In this document: piece by piece, positions 60,859 through 64,000 of the stretch
Layout of the letters: each line of letters starts with the position of its first letter
Numbering within the stretch: position 1 is the stretch's first letter
DNA from: Azospirillum sp. 47_25
GTDB taxonomy: Bacteria > Pseudomonadota > Alphaproteobacteria > RF32 > CAG-239
DNA length: 64,000 nt
NCBI GenBank assembly: GCA_001917125.1
Contig: MNTU01000017.1
Location: forward strand, 62,001-126,000
Direction of reading: 5' to 3'
Position numbers and translations under genes: made by a program
The notes under the pieces: generated by a model
The model's input: the letters and a program-made list of their open reading frames with translations, nothing else
What the model was told of the DNA's origin: nothing
The model's database searches: none

Positions 60859-62310
60859 ATGGCTGAAGAAGCAACAACAATCAACAATTCTGTTCAAGAT
60901 CAATGGGGACAGATTTGCAGCCAATTGAAAACTGAAGTAGGGGACACCGCCTTTGACAGCTGGCTTAAACCGCTGACTCCGGGTTCCTTTAATGACGGTG
61001 TCATGAATATCTGCGTGCCGACCCGTTTTATGCGCAACTGGGTTATTACCCACTATTCCGACCGAATCCACAAAATCTGGGAGAAGAAGAATCCCGAAAT
61101 CAAAAGCGTTAATTTTGTGGTTCAGGCGGTTCAGGACGAAGCCAAAGGACTGTATAACCCCTCCTGCCGTTCTTTGCTGAAGAAAATTTCCTCCAGCCCG
61201 TCACCGTCCAATATCTATCAAAGCGGCATTAACTCCGTTCTGGCCAACAGCAATGATTTTCAGGCCGGAAACGACTCCCAGCAGTCGCTGTCGGTTCCCC
61301 TGAATCCGCAATATACTTTTGATAATTTTGTCGTCGGCAAGACCAACGAGTTTGCCTATGCCGCCGCCCGCAAGGTTGCCGAATCCCGCAACGTTTCTTT
61401 TAACCCCCTCTTTTTATATTCCGGCGTCGGTTTGGGCAAGACGCACCTGATGCATGCAATTGCCTGGCACATTAAGCAGCAGGATCCGACCCGCAACATT
61501 GTTTATCTTTCTGCCGAAAAGTTTATGTATAAGTTTGTTCGCGCTCTGCGTTACAAAGACACGACAGCTTTCAAGGAACAGTTCCGTTCGGTTGACGTTC
61601 TGATGGTTGACGACGTTCAGTTCATGGGCGGCAAAGACACCACGCAGGAAGAGTTTTTCTACACATTCAATTCCCTGATTGAAGAAGGACGCCAGATTAT
61701 CATCTCCGCGGACAAATCTCCGGCAGATCTGGAAGGCATTGAGACCCGTTTGAAATCCCGTTTGGGCTGCGGTTTGGTTGCGGATATTCATCCGACCGAC
61801 TTTGACCTGAGAATCGGCATTTTGGAAAACAAAGCGCGTCAGCTGGGTATTGAGCTGCCGCAGAAAGTGGCTGAATTTCTGGCACAGAAAATTACTTCCA
61901 ACATCCGCGAACTGGAAGGCGCTCTGCGTCGCGTTATTGCCCATTCGCAGCTGCTGTCCGACAAGGAAATCACACTGGACATGACTCAGGACGTTCTGAA
62001 AGACATGCTGCGTTCGTATGACAAGCGTACGACCATTGATGAAATTCAGAAAAAAGTTGCCGAACATTTCAATATTTCGGTTAAGGAAATGCAGTCTTCC
62101 CGCCGGGCCCGCACCGTTGCCCGCCCCCGCCAGATTGCGATGTATCTGGCCAAACAGCTGACTTCACGTTCGCTGCCGGAAATCGGACGCAAATTTGACC
62201 GTGACCACACGACGGTTATGCATGCTGTTCGCAAGGTTGAAGAACTGATTTTGGAAGATGCTTCTCTGGCCGAAAACGTTGACGCATTGAGACGCACGCT
62301 GGAAAGCTGA
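60859..62310 (+). CDS. dnaA: Chromosomal replication initiator protein DnaA
   Basis: Binds origin DNA boxes and opens the duplex, 483 residues. Domain I (about 10-90), a linker, then the AAA+ domain with Walker A GVGLGKTHLMHAI and Walker B VLMVDDVQFM, and domain IV with the DnaA signature DRDHTTVMHAVRKV. GGGGAG lies before the ATG. dnaN and recF follow. Confidence 0.97.
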   Translation: MAEEATTINNSVQDQWGQICSQLKTEVGDTAFDSWLKPLTPGSFNDGVMNICVPTRFMRNWVITHYSDRIHKIWEKKNPEIKSVNFVVQAVQDEAKGLYNPSCRSLLKKISSSPSPSNIYQSGINSVLANSNDFQAGNDSQQSLSVPLNPQYTFDNFVVGKTNEFAYAAARKVAESRNVSFNPLFLYSGVGLGKTHLMHAIAWHIKQQDPTRNIVYLSAEKFMYKFVRALRYKDTTAFKEQFRSVDVLMVDDVQFMGGKDTTQEEFFYTFNSLIEEGRQIIISADKSPADLEGIETRLKSRLGCGLVADIHPTDFDLRIGILENKARQLGIELPQKVAEFLAQKITSNIRELEGALRRVIAHSQLLSDKEITLDMTQDVLKDMLRSYDKRTTIDEIQKKVAEHFNISVKEMQSSRRARTVARPRQIAMYLAKQLTSRSLPEIGRKFDRDHTTVMHAVRKVEELILEDASLAENVDALRRTLES

Positions 62311-62327
62311 TTTTCGACAACAACAAA

Positions 62328-62354
62328 AAAACCCTGCCTAACCGGCAGGGTTTT
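62328..62354 (+). terminator. dnaA terminator
   Basis: AAAACCCTGCC and GGCAGGGTTTT pair around TAACC, with T residues after. Confidence 0.9.
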
Positions 62355-62520
62355 GTCGTTTGAAAGCGAAACATCCACACCTTTCCCAGCTCAAAGTTCC
62401 GATTCCAAAAGGCTTGGCGAATCGGCCGTAAAAAGCTGTTGATAAGCGGTGAAATTATTTATGCTTTTAAAGCAATGTGCTAAAATTGCGGTAATTAAAA
62501 CTAAAATTTTGGTGAAGAAA

Positions 62521-63639
62521 ATGAAATTTACAATTGAACGCGCAAATCTGCTGAAATCTTTAAGCCACGTCCAGAGCATCGTGGAAAAACGCAATACCAT
62601 TCCGGTTCTGTCCAATGTGCGAATCGAAGCAATGGAAGACGGCATCAGTTTTAAAGCGACGGATATGGATACCGAAATAACCGAAATCGTCGATGCCAAG
62701 ACGATTGAAACCGGTGCGACGACGGCGCCGGCTCATATGCTGTATGACATCGTCCGCAAATTGTCCGACGGTTCCGACGTTGAGCTGACGTTTCCCGATG
62801 ACAAAGGTCAGCTGACAATTGCTTCCGGCAAGTCAAAATTCTCCCTTTCCTGCATCGGCGTTGAAGATTTTCCGGTCATTTCCGGCGATAAACTGCCGAC
62901 TAATTTCGTTATGGCAAAAGAAGAATTGAAAGACGTTATTGACCGGACGAAGTTTGCCGTTTCAACCGAAGAAACCCGTTACTATCTGAACGGCGTTTAT
63001 ATGCATGCCAAGAACGAAGGCGAAGCCAAAGTTCTGCGCGTGGTTGCAACCGACGGCCACCGTTTGGCCTGCGTTGAATCTCCGCTTCCGAAAGGTGCCG
63101 AGAATATGGTCGGCGTGATTATTCCGCGCAAGACCGTCGGTGAAATTCGCAAGCTGCTGGATGATACTGGCGCAGACGAGATTACAATTGCCATGTCTGA
63201 AAACAAAATCCGTTTCACAATGGAAGACATTACTTTAACATCCAAACTGATTGACGGAACTTATCCTGATTATGAGCGGGTTATTCCGACGGATAACGAC
63301 AAGGTTTTGGAATTGGGCGTTAAAGACCTGGCTTCCGCGGTTGACCGTGTTTCCGTCGTTGCCGAGAGAACCCGGGCAATCAAAATGCTGACGGCAAAGA
63401 ACCATGTAACAATCACCACTTCCAGCCCGGATTTGGGCAGCGCACAAGAAGAAGTCGAAGCCAAGTATGACAGCGAAGCGCTGGAAATCGGCTATAACTT
63501 CCGTTATCTGCTGGATATTCTTGCCGAAGTCAAAGGCGACAGTGTCCGTATCAGCTTTGCCGACGGTTCTTCACCTTCGGTGATTCATGATACGTCGGAC
63601 TCCAGCGCGATTTACGTTCTGATGCCGATGAGAGTATAG
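62521..63639 (+). CDS. dnaN: DNA polymerase III sliding clamp (beta)
   Basis: Ring-shaped processivity factor, 372 residues in three similar domains. It begins [20 protein letters not shown], as DnaN does, with [26 protein letters not shown] in the middle and a C-terminal VLMPMRV. ATG 62521 with GGTGAAGAAA before it. Frames open 24 codons farther upstream add non-conserved sequence. dnaN lies between dnaA and recF in standard order. Confidence 0.96.
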   Translation: MKFTIERANLLKSLSHVQSIVEKRNTIPVLSNVRIEAMEDGISFKATDMDTEITEIVDAKTIETGATTAPAHMLYDIVRKLSDGSDVELTFPDDKGQLTIASGKSKFSLSCIGVEDFPVISGDKLPTNFVMAKEELKDVIDRTKFAVSTEETRYYLNGVYMHAKNEGEAKVLRVVATDGHRLACVESPLPKGAENMVGVIIPRKTVGEIRKLLDDTGADEITIAMSENKIRFTMEDITLTSKLIDGTYPDYERVIPTDNDKVLELGVKDLASAVDRVSVVAERTRAIKMLTAKNHVTITTSSPDLGSAQEEVEAKYDSEALEIGYNFRYLLDILAEVKGDSVRISFADGSSPSVIHDTSDSSAIYVLMPMRV

Positions 63640-63640
63640 C

Positions 63641-64000
63641 GTGGACAACACAGCTGAAATATTAAGCATAAACAACGGTATAAAGTCAGGCGTAACCCGC
63701 CTGACTTTAACTGATTTCAGGAACTATGCGCATTTGCGGTTAAATGCCGAACTGGCGCCGATTGTGATTACCGGCGAAAACGGTTCCGGCAAAACCAATA
63801 TTCTGGAAGCAATTTCTTTTCTGACGCCGGGACGCGGGCTGCGCAGTGCCAAATTGTCAGATATCCGGCGCATTACGCCGTGTCTGGTGGATTGTGAATA
63901 TGCCCCGACCGAAATAAGCAATACCAGCTGGGCGGTTTCGGCAACCGTCTGCAATAATGATGACGAAATTGATATCGGAACGGCAGTGGAAAAATCGGTT
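63641..64000 (+). CDS. recF: DNA replication and repair protein RecF, 3' end outside the window
   Basis: Loads RecA at gaps in single-stranded DNA. Only 120 codons are present. After a short N-terminal tail come [18 protein letters not shown] and the Walker A loop [19 protein letters not shown], then [15 protein letters not shown], the typical RecF start. GTG 63641 lies one base after the dnaN stop and is the best candidate; no in-frame ATG comes before the conserved part. Confidence 0.88.
   Translation, partial: MDNTAEILSINNGIKSGVTRLTLTDFRNYAHLRLNAELAPIVITGENGSGKTNILEAISFLTPGRGLRSAKLSDIRRITPCLVDCEYAPTEISNTSWAVSATVCNNDDEIDIGTAVEKSV

Overview
The window reads as the chromosome of an uncultured, probably host- or gut-associated alphaproteobacterium of moderate GC content. 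No phylogenetic search was possible, so this rests on several gene types typical of alphaproteobacteria: an alpha-type ParE, an ELM1-like (DUF1022) protein, an RHH_4 ribbon-helix-helix protein, an LptM-like lipoprotein with a YPxxYPR tail, a dnaK promoter matching the alphaproteobacterial sigma-32 pattern, and a dense cluster of GANTC (CcrM-type) sites. An RquA-like protein (rhodoquinone synthesis) and a decayed UbiB suggest life with little oxygen.

Layout. 1-5.9 kb: gpt (partial), a TlpA-like thioredoxin, a small lipoprotein, a YegL/PphC/YegI-type vWA-phosphatase-kinase operon, a nitronate monooxygenase-like enzyme and a glyoxalase. 5.9-6.6 kb: damaged small genes, a 61-bp direct repeat and tRNA-Arg(CCT). 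6.7-15 kb: an M20 hydrolase, an SH3 protein, an ELM1-like protein, small secreted proteins, a CbpA-like DnaJ, a DUF1349 protein, and the operon rsmE / LuxR-type regulator / Hpt-like protein / RquA. 15-22.5 kb: cmk, rpsA, a large autotransporter preceded by nine GANTC sites, an exported nitroreductase-like protein and tRNA-Ser. 22.6-31.9 kb is the accessory part: a secretion-type ATPase, tandem secreted paralogues, three more tRNAs with repeat elements behind them, an OmpA-like lipoprotein, MerR, and two acetyltransferases. 31.9-54.5 kb: parE, rpsB-tsf with a structured leader, dnaJ, a 936-aa unknown, a thymidine-phosphorylase-like enzyme, dnaK, tsaB, a PAS protein without a kinase domain, TPR proteins, a degenerate membrane EEP protein and a Lon-like protease. 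54.6-64 kb: gpsA, a J-domain protein, an RHH protein, a degenerate UbiB, mutM, enoyl-CoA hydratase, rpsT, then dnaA-dnaN-recF (recF runs off the end).

The most unusual signal is a set of short elements behind the tRNA genes. At tRNA-Arg(CCT) and tRNA-Ala(GGC) the tRNA 3' end plus its terminator/hairpin recurs 202 and 200 bp downstream. The DNA between carries an antisense T-arm-like piece, a hairpin whose stem differs in sequence but not position, and a GTTTGT/ACAAAC closing stem. Shorter remnants follow two other tRNAs. Other notable points are the GANTC cluster, the coexistence of RquA with a ruined UbiB, and several proteins that keep a family fold but lack catalytic parts.
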